From NCBI GenBank assembly GCA_004293045.1, contig RDXY01000003.1:19018-83017 (forward strand): a DNA stretch of 64,000 nucleotides. The letters are read 5' to 3'. The DNA comes from Flavobacteriia bacterium (GTDB lineage: Bacteria > Bacteroidota > Bacteroidia > Flavobacteriales > Flavobacteriaceae). Position 1 is the stretch's first letter; each line of letters opens with the position of its first letter. The position numbers and the translations under genes are program-made. The notes beneath the pieces are model-generated. The model searched no databases. It was not told the origin of the DNA and worked only from the letters and a program-made list of their open reading frames with translations. This document shows, piece by piece, positions 43,818 to 54,699 of this stretch.

Positions 43818-45455
43818 ATGAAATTACAACATATCAATCCAACAGAAACAAAAGCTTGGCAAAAATTAAAATCTCATTTTTCAGAAATTGAACGTCAAAC
43901 TATACAAGATTTGTTTCAATATGATGCGAAAAGAGCAGAAAAATTGAATATTGAATGGCAGGATTTTTATGTAGATTTTTCTAAAAATAATTGGACAGAA
44001 AACACCATAGCGTTGTTAATTGAATTAGCTAATGAAGTAGGTTTGCCAGATGCTATTTCAAAGTATTTTTCGGGAGAAAAAATAAACGAAACCGAAGACA
44101 GAGCGGTGCTTCATACTGCTTTACGGGCTAATGAAAGCGATGTGGTTACTTTTGAAGGCGAAAATGTAATGCCTGAAATTTTTTCAACAAAAAATAAAAT
44201 AAAAGATTTTACAAATTTTATTGTCTCTGGTGAGGCAAAAGGGTATTCGGGAAAATCATTTACCGATGTAGTGAATATTGGAATTGGCGGTTCTGATTTA
44301 GGTCCTGCTATGATTGTAGAAGCCTTACAATTTTATAAAAACCATTTAAACACACATTTTATTTCTAATGTAGATGGCGACCATGTACAAGAAATACTAA
44401 AAAAAATAAATCCAGAAACTACTTTATTTGTAATCGTTTCTAAAACATTTACTACTCAGGAAACCTTAACCAATTCGGAAACCGTAAAAAAATGGTTTTT
44501 GCAACAGGCTAATGAAAAAGACATTGCCAAACATTTTGTAGCTGTTTCTACAAATTTGCAAAACGTAACCAACTTTGGTATCGCACCCGAAAATATTTTT
44601 CCTATGTGGGATTGGGTTGGTGGAAGATTTTCATTATGGAGTGCCGTGGGTTTAACTATAAGTTTAGCGGTGGGGTACGAAAATTTTAATCAATTATTAA
44701 AAGGGGCAAATAAAATGGATGTGCATTTTGCTAACTCGCCTTTTGAAAATAACATTCCTGTAGTATTGGCCTTGTTAAGTATTTGGCACAATAATTTCTT
44801 TGGTGCCGAAACAGAGGCATTAATTCCATATACACAATATTTACAGAAACTAGCGCCTTATTTACAACAAGGCATTATGGAAAGCAACGGGAAATCTATT
44901 GCTAGAAATGGAAAATCTGTAAATTACCAAACAGGAACAATTGTTTGGGGCGAGCCAGGAACCAATTCGCAACATGCGTTTTTTCAATTGATTCATCAAG
45001 GAACCAAACTAATTCCAACAGATTTTATTGGTTTTATTGAACCGCTTTATGGCGAAAAAGACCACCATAACAAATTAATGTCTAACTTTTTTGCGCAAAC
45101 AGAGGCCTTATTAAAAGGTAAATCTCGTGATCAAGTACTTTCTGAGTTTTTAGCGCAAGGTAAAACAGAAGCGGAAATAGCTCATTTAATTCCTTTTAAA
45201 GTTTTTGAAGGCAACAAACCAACCAACACCATATTAATTAACAAACTAACTCCAGAAAGTTTAGGCGCATTAGTAGCCATGTATGAACACAAAATTTTTG
45301 TACAAGGAATTATTTGGAATATCTATAGTTATGACCAATGGGGTGTAGAACTTGGAAAACAATTAGCCAATTCCATTTTAAGTGAAATAGAAAGCGGAAA
45401 GATCCAAAACCATGATAGTTCAACTGCAATGTTATTGACTAAATTCTTAAAATAA
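43818..45455 (+). CDS. pgi: Glucose-6-phosphate isomerase
   Basis: The 545-residue enzyme interconverts glucose-6-phosphate and fructose-6-phosphate. Signatures are [39 protein letters not shown], the first PGI motif [41 protein letters not shown] with the catalytic His region, and the second motif region [13 protein letters not shown]. It starts 11 nt after the M23 gene, so the four-gene run from 40860 is probably one transcript. Confidence 0.97.
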   Translation: MKLQHINPTETKAWQKLKSHFSEIERQTIQDLFQYDAKRAEKLNIEWQDFYVDFSKNNWTENTIALLIELANEVGLPDAISKYFSGEKINETEDRAVLHTALRANESDVVTFEGENVMPEIFSTKNKIKDFTNFIVSGEAKGYSGKSFTDVVNIGIGGSDLGPAMIVEALQFYKNHLNTHFISNVDGDHVQEILKKINPETTLFVIVSKTFTTQETLTNSETVKKWFLQQANEKDIAKHFVAVSTNLQNVTNFGIAPENIFPMWDWVGGRFSLWSAVGLTISLAVGYENFNQLLKGANKMDVHFANSPFENNIPVVLALLSIWHNNFFGAETEALIPYTQYLQKLAPYLQQGIMESNGKSIARNGKSVNYQTGTIVWGEPGTNSQHAFFQLIHQGTKLIPTDFIGFIEPLYGEKDHHNKLMSNFFAQTEALLKGKSRDQVLSEFLAQGKTEAEIAHLIPFKVFEGNKPTNTILINKLTPESLGALVAMYEHKIFVQGIIWNIYSYDQWGVELGKQLANSILSEIESGKIQNHDSSTAMLLTKFLK

Positions 45456-45497
45456 AAAATGTTAATGTTTTCTTAATGCTATTTGTTAATTTTTTTA

Positions 45498-45505
45498 TAG
45501 TTTTG
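45498..45505 (+). promoter_or_regulatory. Putative -7 element of the TonB-dependent receptor gene
   Basis: TAGTTTTG, 24 nt before the ATG at 45530. The nearest TTTG is too close (12 nt), so this is tentative. Confidence 0.45.
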
Positions 45506-45529
45506 TCAAAAATATATAACTAACAAAAC

Positions 45530-48346
45530 ATGAAAAAGCACATTTATTGGTTTTTAACCTTATTATTGATGTCTTCATCAATGGTTTTTGCTCAGTCAAC
45601 CGTAACTGGTAAAGTAACTGACAACGCTAACAATCCTTTAGCAAATGCTATAGTGAGTGTTAAAGGAAATGCAACTACAGTAAAAACTTCAGAAGATGGA
45701 AGTTTTAAAATTGTTTCAAAAGAAAATAAAGGAACAGTGGTTGTCTCTTTTCTTGGATTTGAAGTTTCATCAGTTTCATTTGATGGAAATCAAGATTTAG
45801 GAACAATTGCTTTGGTATTAAGTTCTTCAGAAATTGAAGAAGTAGTAGTGAAATCTACAACTGTAGATATCGCAAAAAGCAGAAAAACACCTGTGGCTGT
45901 TTCTACAATTAGAGCAGCTGAAATTCAAGAAAAATTAGGAAATCAAGAGTTTCCAGAAATGTTAAACAACACACCTTCTGTATATGCAACTAAATCTGGT
46001 GGTGGATTTGGAGATTCAAGAGTAAACATTCGTGGATTTAACCAAAACAACATTGCGGTATTAATTAATGGGGTTCCTGTTAATGACATGGAAAACAGTG
46101 CGGTATACTGGAGTAACTGGGCTGGTCTTTCTGATGTAACAAGTGCTATGCAAGTACAAAGAGGTTTAGGGTCTTCTAAATTAGCTATTTCGTCTGTAGG
46201 AGGAACTATTAATGTGATTACAAAATCTGCAAACCAAAAAGAAGGTGGCGTATATGCATCTTCTGTTGGTAATAATAATTATTTAAAAAACCAATTTTCT
46301 TACAACACTGGTAAAATGAAAAATGGTTTATCTGCTTCGTTTTTAATGTCTAGAACAACTGGTAACGGATATGTTGATGGTACAAAATTTGAAGGTGGAA
46401 ATTATTTTATTGGTTTAGGTTACGAGTTAAACGATAAACATGATTTTCAATTTGTATTTACTGGTGCGCCACAATGGCACAACCAACGTAGTGCCGCTCC
46501 AACAATTGCCCAATACATTAAATATGGTAATAATCCTGCAGGTATGGATCCAAACATTAAATACAACTCTGATTGGGGAATGTTAAATGGTGAGGAATAT
46601 AGTTTTAGAACTAACTTTTACCACAAACCTGTAGCGTCATTAAACTGGGATTACAAAATTTCTGATAAAATGAAATTATCTACAGTTGTTTACGGTTCTT
46701 GGGGTCGTGGTGGAGGTTCTAACGGAACTGGAGCGATTAGAGGTAACAGATTTTTCGCGGATAATTTAAGAAAACCAGATGGAACAATAAACGTGGATTT
46801 CATTCAAGGTTGGAATTCAGGACAAACCGTTAGTAATGGAACTTTTGCGCCTGCTCCTAGAGCACTTACAGCTGGTCAATTTCAAAACAATAACGGAACT
46901 GCAAATAATGCTACAAACGGTATTTCTAAAATTTCATCTATCAACTCACATAACTGGTATGGTGGTATTGTGAACTTAAATACAAAACTTACTGACAAAT
47001 TAACGTTAGATTTTGGTATTGATGCGAGAACCTACAGAGGTATTCACTATCAAGTATTAAATGATTTATTAGGAGCTACCAATTTTAACAACTTAGCTGG
47101 AGATGTAAACAACCCAAATGCGGTTTCAAATTTTCAATATGCTACAGAACCAAACTTAAATCCTTTATGGAATACAGATTACCAAAAAGCGATTAACTAT
47201 AATAATGATGGTTTAGTAAAATGGTTTGGTGCCTTTACACAATTAGAATATTCTACAGAAAAATTAACTTTATTTGTACAAGCTGCTGCTTCACAACAAG
47301 GGTTTAAAAGAGTAGATTACTACAAATACTTATCCTCTGACGCTTTATCATCTACAGACTATAAAAATATTTTAGGTGGAAATGTAAAAGGAGGGGCAAA
47401 CTATAACATTGATGAAAAAAACAATGTATATGTAAATGCAGGATATTACTCGAAACAACCTTTCTTTAATGCGATTTTCATTAATAATGCCTCTGTTATA
47501 AATGAAAACTTAACTAATGAGAAAATCATGGGATTAGAAGCAGGTTATGGTTTCAAATCTAAAATGTTTTCAGCTAATGTAAACGTATACAGAACTACTT
47601 GGAAAGATAGATTTATCAGATTAACGGCTAACATTAATCATGATTTAAACAATGCAACTCCAACAATTCCTGGTTCAGCTTTCTTAGAAGGTGTGGAACA
47701 AATTCACATGGGTGCTGAGTTAGATTTCGTATTCAAACCATTCAAAAAATTAGATATTAACGGTATGTTCTCATACGGAGACTGGAAATACGGAAGTAAT
47801 GTAACAGCTAGTTACCAAGATGATAACAATGTAGTTATTACAAACCCAACTACTAACGAAGCTTTTAAAGAAACATTATATACTGATGGGTTAAAAGTGG
47901 GTGATGCTGCTCAAACAACTGCTGCTTTAGGATTTTCTTATGAAGTTTTAACAAGAGTACGATTAGATGCTAATTACAGATACATTGACAGATTATATGC
48001 TGCAATTGACCCCGTAAACTTTAAAACACAAGCAGCTAACGATTTAGGTTCTTTAGAATTACCATCTTATGGTTTAATGGATTTAGGGTTCTCTTACAAA
48101 ATGTTAGTAGGTGATAACAAACAAAATTCATTAAACTTCAGATTTAACATGAACAATGTTTTAAATACTGTTTACATTGCTGAATCTAGAACTAATATTT
48201 TAACAAAAACAAGAACAGACTTCGCTACTGAAACGTTGTATAATAACTATATCAATACACAAACGTATGATGGTATAGATACTTCAAATCAAGTTTATTT
48301 TGGATTTGGAAGAACATGGAACTTTACAGTTACATACAATTTCTAA
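45530..48346 (+). CDS. TonB-dependent outer-membrane receptor with carboxypeptidase-like N-domain
   Basis: The 938-residue receptor has a signal peptide (ending VFAQ), a carboxypeptidase-regulatory-like domain at about 23-100 (STVTGKVTDNANNPLANAIVSVKG), a plug domain (FPEMLNNTPSVYATKSGGGFGDSRVNIRGFNQNNIAVLINGVPVND, about 143-190) and a large beta-barrel ending in the aromatic strand GRTWNFTVTYNF. It imports a large or scarce ligand with TonB energy. No SusD-like gene follows, so it is not a classical SusCD glycan system. Ligand unknown. Confidence 0.92.
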   Translation: MKKHIYWFLTLLLMSSSMVFAQSTVTGKVTDNANNPLANAIVSVKGNATTVKTSEDGSFKIVSKENKGTVVVSFLGFEVSSVSFDGNQDLGTIALVLSSSEIEEVVVKSTTVDIAKSRKTPVAVSTIRAAEIQEKLGNQEFPEMLNNTPSVYATKSGGGFGDSRVNIRGFNQNNIAVLINGVPVNDMENSAVYWSNWAGLSDVTSAMQVQRGLGSSKLAISSVGGTINVITKSANQKEGGVYASSVGNNNYLKNQFSYNTGKMKNGLSASFLMSRTTGNGYVDGTKFEGGNYFIGLGYELNDKHDFQFVFTGAPQWHNQRSAAPTIAQYIKYGNNPAGMDPNIKYNSDWGMLNGEEYSFRTNFYHKPVASLNWDYKISDKMKLSTVVYGSWGRGGGSNGTGAIRGNRFFADNLRKPDGTINVDFIQGWNSGQTVSNGTFAPAPRALTAGQFQNNNGTANNATNGISKISSINSHNWYGGIVNLNTKLTDKLTLDFGIDARTYRGIHYQVLNDLLGATNFNNLAGDVNNPNAVSNFQYATEPNLNPLWNTDYQKAINYNNDGLVKWFGAFTQLEYSTEKLTLFVQAAASQQGFKRVDYYKYLSSDALSSTDYKNILGGNVKGGANYNIDEKNNVYVNAGYYSKQPFFNAIFINNASVINENLTNEKIMGLEAGYGFKSKMFSANVNVYRTTWKDRFIRLTANINHDLNNATPTIPGSAFLEGVEQIHMGAELDFVFKPFKKLDINGMFSYGDWKYGSNVTASYQDDNNVVITNPTTNEAFKETLYTDGLKVGDAAQTTAALGFSYEVLTRVRLDANYRYIDRLYAAIDPVNFKTQAANDLGSLELPSYGLMDLGFSYKMLVGDNKQNSLNFRFNMNNVLNTVYIAESRTNILTKTRTDFATETLYNNYINTQTYDGIDTSNQVYFGFGRTWNFTVTYNF

Positions 48347-48368
48347 TTCTTTAGAAATTTAATATACT

Positions 48369-48398
48369 AAACCGTTCCAATTGATTTTGGAACGGTTT
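48369..48398 (+). terminator. Terminator of the TonB-dependent receptor gene
   Basis: Perfect 12-bp stem AAACCGTTCCAA/TTGGAACGGTTT with a 6-nt loop and a T-run. Confidence 0.88.
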
Positions 48399-48441
48399 TT
48401 TTTTATCTTATAAAATCATACATTTACAAAAAAAATACAAT

Positions 48442-49881
48442 ATGGTATTAAGTAGATTTTGGTTGACTATTTTTATTTCTTCTATAGTATTTATTATAGT
48501 AAGTTTATTTGCAGGAAACACCTATTCCGTAGATTATGTGTTAAATGGGAAAAAAGATGATCCGGTTTTAATTTCAGAAAAGTTTTTAAAAGAAATCCCT
48601 GCTTTTATTAAAGATAGTATTCAAAAATCGGATGAAAAAACGTTTACCATAAATAGAGATACCTTAAATCCAGATACTACTTACGTTTATAAAAATCAAA
48701 CGGTAAAAATTTATAGTGGCACACAAAAATCAGATGGTTTATTGCCCACTTGCAAAACCAGTTTATTTGATATTATTCTGCCGCTTATGGCCTATTTGGC
48801 TTTCTTTTGTGGGTTAATGGAATTGCTAATAATTTCTGGAGCTTCCGAAAAATTAGCCAAAAAATTAAGTCCATTTTTCGCACAAATATTTCCATCTGTA
48901 CCTAAAAATCACGAATCCGTTTCCTACATGACTTTAAATTTTGCTGCTAATTTTCTAGGATTAGATTCAGCCGCTACGCCTTTCGGATTAAAAGCTATGG
49001 AAAGTTTACAAACCCTTAATCCAGACAAAGACAAGGCAAGTGATGCCCAAATTATGTTTATGTGTTTGCATGCCGCAGGTTTAACTTTGATTCCAACCTC
49101 TATTATTGGCTATCGTGCAGCAGCCAATGCGGAAAATCCAGCAGATGTTATGTTGCCTTGTATCATCACCTCATTTATAGGCACCATTGCTGCCCTATTG
49201 ATTGTAGGAATCAAACAAAAAATTAACTTTAAAAGCGCCACTTTAATTGTGGGATTAATAACAATAATTGCTGCAATTACTGGATTATTATTTTATGTTA
49301 ATGGATTAAATCTAGTAGAAAAAAACTTCTTTACTTCTAATTTGTCAGGTGTAATGTTAATTGCAATTATTGGGATTACATTACTTTATGCTTTTACTAA
49401 AGAAAAGAAATTTGTGGAGCAAAAAACCACAATTTTTGATGCGTTTGTATCGGGGGCCAAAAACGGATTGACTACGGGAGTAACTATTTTTCCTTATGTA
49501 ATGGGAATGTTAGTGGCCATTTCATTTTTTAGAAATAGTGGCTTGTTCGAAATTATGAGTAATGGAATTTCTTTTGTGTTTTCCAATATTGGCGTAAGCA
49601 AACAAATTACCGATTCCTTACCTGTTGCTATGTTACGTCCTTTCAGTTCAAGTGGTTCCAGAGGATTTATGATTGATGCCATGAATACCTTTGGAGTTGA
49701 TTCATTAACCGGAAGATTGAGCGCTATTTTTCAATGCAGTGCAGAAACTACTTTTTATGTAATTGCTGTTTATTTTGGAAGTATTAATGTAAAAAACACC
49801 CGATATACTTTAGGAATTATGCTATTAGTAGATTTAATTTGTGTAATTGCTGCAATTGCAGTGGCAAGTTGGTTTTTTTAG
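48442..49881 (+). CDS. SpmA/SpmB-like nucleoside-recognition (Gate) membrane protein
   Basis: The 479-residue membrane protein has an N-terminal TM (about 5-25), an extracytoplasmic stretch to about 100, then two Gate-type halves: LPLMAYLAFFCGLMELLIISGASEKLAKKLSPFFAQIFPSVP ... LNFAANFLGLDSAATPFGLKAM and, after about residue 325, FDAFVSGAKNGLTTGVTIFPYVMGMLVAISFFRNSGLFE ... PVAMLRPFSSSGSRGFMID. This is SpmA and SpmB in one chain. Outside spore formers the role of such proteins is unclear; transport of a small solute is likely. Confidence 0.85.
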   Translation: MVLSRFWLTIFISSIVFIIVSLFAGNTYSVDYVLNGKKDDPVLISEKFLKEIPAFIKDSIQKSDEKTFTINRDTLNPDTTYVYKNQTVKIYSGTQKSDGLLPTCKTSLFDIILPLMAYLAFFCGLMELLIISGASEKLAKKLSPFFAQIFPSVPKNHESVSYMTLNFAANFLGLDSAATPFGLKAMESLQTLNPDKDKASDAQIMFMCLHAAGLTLIPTSIIGYRAAANAENPADVMLPCIITSFIGTIAALLIVGIKQKINFKSATLIVGLITIIAAITGLLFYVNGLNLVEKNFFTSNLSGVMLIAIIGITLLYAFTKEKKFVEQKTTIFDAFVSGAKNGLTTGVTIFPYVMGMLVAISFFRNSGLFEIMSNGISFVFSNIGVSKQITDSLPVAMLRPFSSSGSRGFMIDAMNTFGVDSLTGRLSAIFQCSAETTFYVIAVYFGSINVKNTRYTLGIMLLVDLICVIAAIAVASWFF

Positions 49882-49965
49882 CTAATAATAAGATTCTAAG
49901 AATTTGAAACTCAAATAGGGGATTTTTAAAATATTCCTTAACTTTACGCTTCAAAACTCAAACAA

Positions 49966-51567
49966 ATGGACTTTTTATATCAAGACCCGTATCCTATTTT
50001 AAAAGACGATACAACCTACAAAAAATTAACTTCAGATTTTGTAAAAATAGAACAACTTGGCGATAGAGAAATCTTAGTGGTGGATCCAAAAGGATTAGAA
50101 TTATTAGCACAAGAAGCCATGGACGACGTTTCTTTTATGTTGCGTTCGGCTCATTTACAAAAATTAAGAAACATCATCGAAGACCCAGAAGCCACTGACA
50201 ACGACCGTTTTGTAGCGTATAATTTACTACAAAATGCAGCTGTAGCCGTGGAAGGGCAGTTACCATCTTGCCAAGATACAGGAACTGCGATTGTGGTGGC
50301 AAAAAAAGGTGAAAACGTTTATACTGGTGTGGATGATGGTGAATGGTTATCTAAAGGGATTTACAATACGTACCAAAATAAAAACCTTCGTTATTCGCAA
50401 ATTGTACCGATTTCGATGTTTGAAGAAAAAAATTCAGGTTCAAACTTACCCGCTCAAATTGATATTTATGCTAAAAAGGGAAATTCTTATGAATTCTTAT
50501 TTTTAACAAAAGGTGGGGGTTCGGCCAACAAAACGTTTTTATATCAAAAAACAAAATCGTTATTAAATGACAAATCTTTAGAAGAATTTGTTCGTGAACG
50601 TATTATGGATTTAGGAACAGCGGCCTGTCCACCTTACCATTTGGCTTTAGTAATTGGTGGTACATCTGCGGAAGCAAATTTAGCAGCCGTAAAAAAAGCA
50701 TCGGCAGGTTACTTTGACAATTTACCAACATCTGGAAACATGTCGGGACAAGCCTTTCGCGATTTAGAATGGGAAAAAAGAGTACAAATTATTTGTCAAG
50801 AAAGTCAAATAGGCGCACAATTTGGTGGAAAATATTTAACCCATGATGTGCGAGTGATTCGATTGCCACGTCATGCAGCATCTTGCCCTGTTGGAATGGG
50901 TGTTTCTTGTTCGGCAGATAGAAATATCAAAGGAAAAATCACCAAAGACGGAATTTTCTTAGAGCAATTGGAAACCAATCCAGGTCAGTTTTTACCTGCA
51001 ACAGCGCCACATTTAGAACCCGCTGTAGAAATTGATTTGAACAAACCGATGTCGGAAATTTTAGCAGAATTATCCAAATATCCAATCAAAACCCGTTTGA
51101 AATTGAATGGAACATTGATTGTGGCTCGTGATATAGCACACGCCAAAATCAAAGAATTATTAGATGCTGGAAAACCAATGCCAGACTATTTCAAAAATCA
51201 TCCCGTATATTATGCCGGGCCTGCAAAAACACCAGACGGCATGCCTTCAGGAAGCTTTGGTCCTACCACCGCTGGAAGAATGGATGTGTATGTTGACGAA
51301 TTTCAAGCCGCTGGTGGAAGTATGATTATGTTGGCCAAAGGAAATCGCAGCAAAGATGTAATGAATGCTTGTAACAAATACGGTGGATTCTATTTGGGTT
51401 CTATTGGAGGTCCTGCTGCCATTTTAGCAAAAGAAAACATCCTATCGGTAGAAGTAGTTGATTTTGAAGAATTGGGTATGGAAGCCGTTCGTAAAATAAC
51501 GGTGAAAGATTTCCCAGCTTTTATTATTACCGATGACAAAGGAAATGATTTCTTTTCGAATTTGTAA
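49966..51567 (+). CDS. Fumarate hydratase, class I (iron-sulfur)
   Basis: The 533-residue enzyme hydrates fumarate to malate in the TCA cycle. Three Cys segments that could bind the 4Fe-4S cluster are [30 protein letters not shown] and [16 protein letters not shown]. The C-terminal beta domain ([48 protein letters not shown]) is in the same chain, as in FumA/FumB. Monocistronic by appearance; upstream there is a TTAACTTTACG stretch resembling a -7 box but lacking the final G. Confidence 0.93.
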   Translation: MDFLYQDPYPILKDDTTYKKLTSDFVKIEQLGDREILVVDPKGLELLAQEAMDDVSFMLRSAHLQKLRNIIEDPEATDNDRFVAYNLLQNAAVAVEGQLPSCQDTGTAIVVAKKGENVYTGVDDGEWLSKGIYNTYQNKNLRYSQIVPISMFEEKNSGSNLPAQIDIYAKKGNSYEFLFLTKGGGSANKTFLYQKTKSLLNDKSLEEFVRERIMDLGTAACPPYHLALVIGGTSAEANLAAVKKASAGYFDNLPTSGNMSGQAFRDLEWEKRVQIICQESQIGAQFGGKYLTHDVRVIRLPRHAASCPVGMGVSCSADRNIKGKITKDGIFLEQLETNPGQFLPATAPHLEPAVEIDLNKPMSEILAELSKYPIKTRLKLNGTLIVARDIAHAKIKELLDAGKPMPDYFKNHPVYYAGPAKTPDGMPSGSFGPTTAGRMDVYVDEFQAAGGSMIMLAKGNRSKDVMNACNKYGGFYLGSIGGPAAILAKENILSVEVVDFEELGMEAVRKITVKDFPAFIITDDKGNDFFSNL

Positions 51568-51628
51568 GCAACACCCAAATAAAAGTAAATTAGTGGATTA
51601 GATAACAACTGTTAAAGTTTGGTAATTT

Positions 51629-51642
51629 AATATCATGATATT
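51629..51642. promoter_or_regulatory. Perfect palindrome overlapping the subtilase promoter
   Basis: AATATCATGATATT is a perfect 14-bp palindrome whose last two bases are the first two of the -33 TTG (51641-51643). This is a position where a dimeric regulator could block RNA polymerase. Confidence 0.4.
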
Positions 51643-51670
51643 GTAATTATAACTTTAATCGATATATTTG
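51641..51670 (+). promoter_or_regulatory. Promoter of the T9SS-exported subtilase gene
   Basis: TTG at 51641-51643, exactly 19-nt spacer, TATATTTG at 51663-51670, 28 nt before the ATG. Confidence 0.75.
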
Positions 51671-51698
51671 CTTACCAAAACTATAAGGTTACCTAAAA

Positions 51699-54653
51699 AT
51701 GAATAAGATGAAAAATAAATTATTTATACTATTTATAGTATGTACGAGTTTTTTCGGATTTGCACAATCCGAAAAGGATATAATAAATATCACCAAAGAT
51801 TATGATATTGCACTAATAAAAAGTAAGGCAAAGGAATTCAAAATTTTAGAAGAAAAGGAAAGAACTAAGGCTTATAAATATGCATTAGAAAATAATATCC
51901 CATTAAGTTATACAGATAATAAAGGAAATTTTCATCAATTAATGAAACTAACGCCGGATGGCTACCCAATTTATTATTCAACTGAAAATCAAGCAGCAGC
52001 AAAATCTACAAGAGCGTTACATTTGAATACTGGTGGATCACTAGGCCTTACTTTAAATGGTCAAGGTATGGTAGCGCGAGTATGGGATGGTGGAAAAGTT
52101 AGAACTCAGCATAATCATTTTGGAACTCGAGTAGTTTGTGTGGATGATGCTGCTAGTACGGATTATAATTTTCATGCTACACATGTAACAGGAACAGTTT
52201 TAGCAAATGGTGCAGCAAATATTAGAGGAATGGCATACGAGGCCACAGGAAGAACTTTTAATTGGACGGATGATGAAACAGAAGTTCTTGATGAAGTATT
52301 AGGCGGAATGCTCGTGTCAAATCATTCTTATGGCGTGCCCGTTACAGGAACTACAGGAACAGCGTTGCCAGCATGGTATATTGGTACCTATGATTCTGAC
52401 GCAAGAAATTGGGATGAAATTAGTTATTTATCACCTTATTATTTAATGGTGGCCTCAGCAGGAAATTCTGGAGAGGATCAAAATAATAGTGATCCAATAG
52501 CTTTTGGTTTTGATAAATTAACCGGTAATAAAACTGCAAAAAATAATTTAGTTGTTGCAAATGCTGAAGATGCTGTTATCGATGTAAATGGAAATTTAAC
52601 TTCACCTCTTGTTATAAATTCATCCAGTAGTCAAGGTCCTACCGATGACAGAAGGATTAAACCTGACATTACAGGTAATGGTACTAATTTATTATCGACA
52701 GGAAGTAACGGTAATTCTGCCACTACAACATTAACTGGAACTTCGATGTCTTCGCCAAATGTAGCGGGTACTTTATTACTGTTACAACAACATCATAACA
52801 ATTTAACTACTAAATTCATGAAAGCTGCTACCTTAAAAGGTTTGGCATGTCATACAGCAGATGATTCGGGTAATGTTGGGCCTGATGCTGTTTTTGGTTG
52901 GGGGTTATTAAATGCAAAAGCAGCCGCGCAAGCACTAACATCAAATGGATTAAATGCTTGGATTTCTGAAGAAAGATTAAATCAAAATCAAACGTATACT
53001 ATAACGGTAAAATCATTAGGGACCACGCCATTAATTGCTTCAGCAAGTTGGACGGATGTTCCAGGAGACCCAAACAATGGCCAAAGAGTTGCAAATGATT
53101 TACAAAGAGCATTAGTAAATGATTTAGATGTTAGAATTACGCGAAATGGAAATACTTATTATCCTTGGAAATTAAACGACAATCCTAGTAGTAATTCAAC
53201 TCGAATTGGTGACAATAATATTGATAATATTGAACAAGTCAAAATAGATAGTCCAACAGCGGGTGATTATGTAATTACAATTACTCACAAAGGAACTTTG
53301 GTGAATAACAAACAAGATTTTTCATTAATAATTACTGGTATTTCATCTAGTTTTGCTGTAATTCCAACTTCTACTGATCTTGAAGTTTGTGCCAATCAAA
53401 ATGCTACATATACTTTTAACTATGCTCAAACAGGTACGACAACTACAAATTTTACAGCAACCGGATTACCAAGTGGTGCAACTGCCGTTTTTAGCCCATC
53501 ATCAAGAAATTCAAATGGACCAGTTACAATGACAATTTCAAATTTGTCAGGAGTTATTCCTGGAAGTTATTCTGTTGGAATTGTTGGTAACAATGGCACA
53601 GAAACAGAAACTAGATATAGAAATTTGAAAATATATAGTAGTACATTTTCTCCAGTAATATTAACTAATCCTACAAATAATCAAGTTGGAGTTGCTACAA
53701 CAGTAAATTTGAGTTGGAATACACAAGCAAATGCGGAATCATATAGATTACAAGTTTCAACATCTGCTAATTTTACAACCACGATACTTGATACAACTAT
53801 TAATCAAAATTCTTATATAATTTCTAATTTAAGTCAGCAAACTTATTATTATTGGAGAGTTACCTCTTCTAATAGATGTGGAACGGGAATTCTTTCAAAT
53901 GCAATAGTAAATAGTTTTCAAACGGGAATTTTATCTTGTGGAAATGAATTTTTAGCTACTAACTTTTCAAACGCAACAATTGCTAGTACTGCAAATGCTT
54001 CAGCTTCCGTACCAATTTTAGTAACTGGAGGATTAACAATAGGTGATTTTAATATTGCATTAAACATATCGCATACTTACATTCAAGACTTTAAAGTTAT
54101 ATTAACAGGTCCAGCATCTATTGGTAGCCCAATAATCACACTATTAGATCAACCTTGTGGTGACAATGATGATGTAAACTGCATTATGGATGATGACGGC
54201 GTGGCAATTGCTTGTGGTAATTTAGTACCAGCACTAACCGGTAATGTAGCTCCATCTGAAACACTAACATCATTGAATGGATTAATTGCTGATGGAATTT
54301 GGACATTAACTGTAGATGATCCTTATAATGGTGACGGTGGAACAATTAATTCTGTGAAACTAATAATTTGTAACATACAATTACCCCTATCAACTGGAGA
54401 CACTACTTTTTCGAACTTAAAAATATATCCAAATCCAACAAATGGGATTGTAAATATTGATTTAGGCAATACAAACTTAGATAGTAAATCAATTGTTAAG
54501 CTATTTGATATACAAGGTAGAATAATTTCAACAAAAGAAATGCATACTACGATAGATAATATCAATGTTTCTAATTTATCTGATGGGGTCTATTTAATAT
54601 CCATAGAAAATGGTTCCTCTAAAACAACTAAGAAAATTATCTTAACAAAATAA
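51699..54653 (+). CDS. Secreted S8 subtilisin-like protease with T9SS sorting domain
   Basis: The 984-residue protein carries a signal peptide (KLFILFIVCTSFFGFAQ), an S8 catalytic domain (Asp130 in VARVWDGG, His159 in FHATHVTGT, oxyanion Asn256 in ASAGNSG, Ser349 in GTSMSSPNVAG), a proprotein-convertase-like beta domain (DLDVRITRNGNTYYPW), a fibronectin-like region (TNPTNNQVGVATTVNLSWN), a P-domain-like region (NIALNISHTYIQDFKVILTGPASI) and a C-terminal type A sorting domain (LKIYPNPTNGIVNID ... GVYLISI ... KTTKKIILTK). It should be exported by the type IX system and anchored or released at the cell surface as a peptide-scavenging protease. Confidence 0.93.
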   Translation: MNKMKNKLFILFIVCTSFFGFAQSEKDIINITKDYDIALIKSKAKEFKILEEKERTKAYKYALENNIPLSYTDNKGNFHQLMKLTPDGYPIYYSTENQAAAKSTRALHLNTGGSLGLTLNGQGMVARVWDGGKVRTQHNHFGTRVVCVDDAASTDYNFHATHVTGTVLANGAANIRGMAYEATGRTFNWTDDETEVLDEVLGGMLVSNHSYGVPVTGTTGTALPAWYIGTYDSDARNWDEISYLSPYYLMVASAGNSGEDQNNSDPIAFGFDKLTGNKTAKNNLVVANAEDAVIDVNGNLTSPLVINSSSSQGPTDDRRIKPDITGNGTNLLSTGSNGNSATTTLTGTSMSSPNVAGTLLLLQQHHNNLTTKFMKAATLKGLACHTADDSGNVGPDAVFGWGLLNAKAAAQALTSNGLNAWISEERLNQNQTYTITVKSLGTTPLIASASWTDVPGDPNNGQRVANDLQRALVNDLDVRITRNGNTYYPWKLNDNPSSNSTRIGDNNIDNIEQVKIDSPTAGDYVITITHKGTLVNNKQDFSLIITGISSSFAVIPTSTDLEVCANQNATYTFNYAQTGTTTTNFTATGLPSGATAVFSPSSRNSNGPVTMTISNLSGVIPGSYSVGIVGNNGTETETRYRNLKIYSSTFSPVILTNPTNNQVGVATTVNLSWNTQANAESYRLQVSTSANFTTTILDTTINQNSYIISNLSQQTYYYWRVTSSNRCGTGILSNAIVNSFQTGILSCGNEFLATNFSNATIASTANASASVPILVTGGLTIGDFNIALNISHTYIQDFKVILTGPASIGSPIITLLDQPCGDNDDVNCIMDDDGVAIACGNLVPALTGNVAPSETLTSLNGLIADGIWTLTVDDPYNGDGGTINSVKLIICNIQLPLSTGDTTFSNLKIYPNPTNGIVNIDLGNTNLDSKSIVKLFDIQGRIISTKEMHTTIDNINVSNLSDGVYLISIENGSSKTTKKIILTK

Positions 54654-54663
54654 AAATTTAAAT

Positions 54664-54699
54664 AATCCCAATATTATAAAATGTTGGGATTTTTTTTAA
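54664..54699 (+). terminator. Terminator of the subtilase gene
   Basis: AATCCCAA/TTGGGATT stem with a 12-nt loop and eight T after it. The ogt gene on the other strand ends within the T-run. Confidence 0.75.

Noticed and set aside
40860..45455. A specialised aromatic-degradation operon including DUF3108, M23 and pgi
   Set aside because: Only the tryptophan dioxygenase concerns aromatic compounds; the other genes are envelope and central-metabolism genes, and a terminator separates the group from hppD. The adjacency is real, but a shared pathway is not supported.
45530..48346. SusC-type polysaccharide utilisation receptor
   Set aside because: The carboxypeptidase-like N-domain is shared with SusC, but no SusD gene or glycan enzyme follows; the downstream gene is an SpmAB-like protein after a terminator.
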